Below, piece by piece: positions 33,371 through 34,417 of a stretch of 34,417 bases of DNA; within the stretch, counting starts at the first letter, position 1, and each line of letters opens with the position of its first letter. The notes under the pieces were generated by a model that did not search any database, was not told where the DNA came from, and saw only the letters and a list, made by a program, of their open reading frames with translations. This DNA is from Betaproteobacteria bacterium. GTDB lineage: Bacteria > Pseudomonadota > Gammaproteobacteria > Burkholderiales > SG8-41. The stretch spans positions 1-34,417 of the forward strand of contig JACQGN010000206.1 in assembly GCA_016199545.1 (NCBI GenBank), given 5' to 3'. The position numbers were made by a program, and so were the translations under genes.

Positions 33371-34417
33371 CGGTGAACCCGCGGATGCGATGGTAGTTTT
33401 CCCAGGCTCGCAGCAGCTCGTGCAGGTCCTTCGCGCGCATCTTGAGCGAGTCTTCCTTGATCATCTCGAGTTTCTTTTCGCACAACTCGAGCATCTTGGC
33501 GTTGGTCTGGTACCAAGTCGAAACGCCTGCGCAGTACTCGTCCATGATCTTCTGCAGCCGGAACTGCAGCATCTTGGGCGTGATGTAGCGGGGATTGATA
33601 TCGATCGCCGTGGTGTAGTCCTTGTGCTGCAGAAAGGTCTTGACCGGCCGGTAGATTTCCTCGACGAGTTCATCGACCGTTCTTGCCATCTCGGGTTTCC
33701 AGGTCTTGTTGTCGAGCGCGAACTTGACCATGGCCTTGGCCGCGATCCGGCCCTCGGTGTGCGAGCCCGAGGAAAACTTGTGGCCGGATGCACCGACCCC
33801 GTCGCCCGCGGTGAACAACCCCTTGACCGTGGTCATGCGGTTATAGCCCCATGACCATTCCGTGGGAGTGCCGGGGATGTCGGTTGGACCCGACACCCAG
33901 ATGCCTGCGCAACCCGCGTGCGAACCGAGCAGATAGCCGTCCTTGAAGCGCGCTGGGACGAAGCGGTTCTCCATCATGGTCATCGCGGCGCCGCATTCGG
34001 CCGCCATGGCGTAGGTTGAGCCGGCGTTCCAGACGGGGTACCAGGCCCGTCCCGTGCCTTCACCTACCGAGCGCGGCCGGAATACGTTGACCGCGCCTCC
34101 GGCGGCGAGCAGGCAGCACTTGAACTTGTAGACGTAGAGCTTGTGGTCGCGTACCGAGAAACCCGCTGCGGCGGCAACCCGGGTTGGATCATTTTTGTCC
34201 GTGACGAGGCGCACGATGAACACGCGCTCCTGGATATTCTCCATGCCGAGCGCCTTCTTGGCGGCTTCGGCGACGATCCACTTGTAGGACTCGCCGTTGA
34301 TCATGATTTGCCACTTGCCCGAACGCACGCACTTTCCGCCCTCGACGAGCTTCTTGTCCTCGTCGCCCGGCTGCTTCCAGATCGGCAGGCCCTATTCTTC
34401 GAACTGGTGCACGGAAT
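33342..34417 (-). pseudogene. aprA: Adenylylsulfate reductase alpha subunit, broken
   Basis: A decayed copy of the FAD subunit of dissimilatory APS reductase, which interconverts APS and sulfite. Family blocks are clear: QIMINGESYK, AAGGAVNVFRPRSVGEG, WYPVWNAGSTYAM, MENRFVPARFKDGY, LLGSHAGCAGIWVSGP, NRMTTVKGLFTAGDGVGASG. Three defects are visible. A TAG at 34392–34394 replaces the tryptophan of FEEWGLPIWK. FKDGY joins directly to LLGSH near 33930–33938, skipping about 130 residues normally between them. The C-terminus after YHRI (33384) is replaced by unrelated codons leading into the CbbQ-like remnant. The 5' end lies beyond the window. Residue counts for the deletion are from recall of the family. 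Confidence 0.8.

Noticed and set aside
1-34417. tRNA, rRNA, integrase, transposase or attachment sites
   Set aside because: None could be recognised on either strand by reading; a covariance-model search could still find a short RNA that I missed.

Overview
The window looks like a chromosomal segment of a GC-rich betaproteobacterium, probably an uncultured or little-studied one. Support comes from the GC-rich codon use, the order PHP phosphoesterase–yciO–site-2 protease–trpS–scpA–scpB, an orphan Bug/TctC-type binding protein, a second IF-1 with a C-terminal tail, and an aprA of the sulfur-oxidiser type. I see no rRNA, tRNA, CRISPR array, integrase or transposase. Most of the window is ordinary and densely coded. 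The unusual material is a set of decayed gene fragments and a family of short heptamer repeats.

Layout. 1–2429: the end of homoserine dehydrogenase, then threonine synthase, converging on nadC. 2477–5383: a REP-like palindrome, a membrane-anchored FMN glutamate-synthase-like protein paired with a CDGSH iron-sulfur protein, then minus-strand small genes (SRPBCC-like membrane protein, shortened universal stress protein, 39-residue membrane peptide). 5397–5955: three short C-terminal gene remnants fused end to end. 5978–9168: clpB behind a sigma-32-like promoter, translationally coupled to an unknown 175-residue protein. 9202–13656: an ATPase/permease/lipocalin (Att/Lol-like) operon whose junctions are built from heptamer repeats. 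13743–17859: a TPP enzyme coupled to an alpha/beta hydrolase–OsmC fusion, divergent from a Bug binding protein. 17881–18475: IF-1 and a cold-shock protein. 18759–24339: a minus-strand group running RhlE helicase, four-domain rhodanese, small membrane protein and BisC-like molybdoenzyme. 24643–26115: an HNH nuclease and a DUF1223 protein. 26233–31366: the conserved housekeeping run ending in scpAB. 31500–33125: an FBT/BT1-like transporter. 33147–34417: a second remnant zone with livH, cbbQ/norQ and a broken aprA.

How the parts fit together. Sulfur and redox themes recur: CDGSH, rhodanese, S-oxide reductase, and remnants of APS reductase, a sulfate-exporter-like protein, a ThiS-like carrier and cytochrome bd. 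The aprA copy has an in-frame stop, an apparent internal deletion of roughly 130 residues and a foreign 3' end, which suggests loss of dissimilatory sulfur oxidation in this lineage unless the joins are assembly errors. The most distinctive structure is the GTGA-core heptamer repeat. It sits at both gene junctions of the lipocalin operon, supplies the GTG start codons there, recurs in inverted orientation inside the lipocalin leader, and has a relative after the PHP gene.
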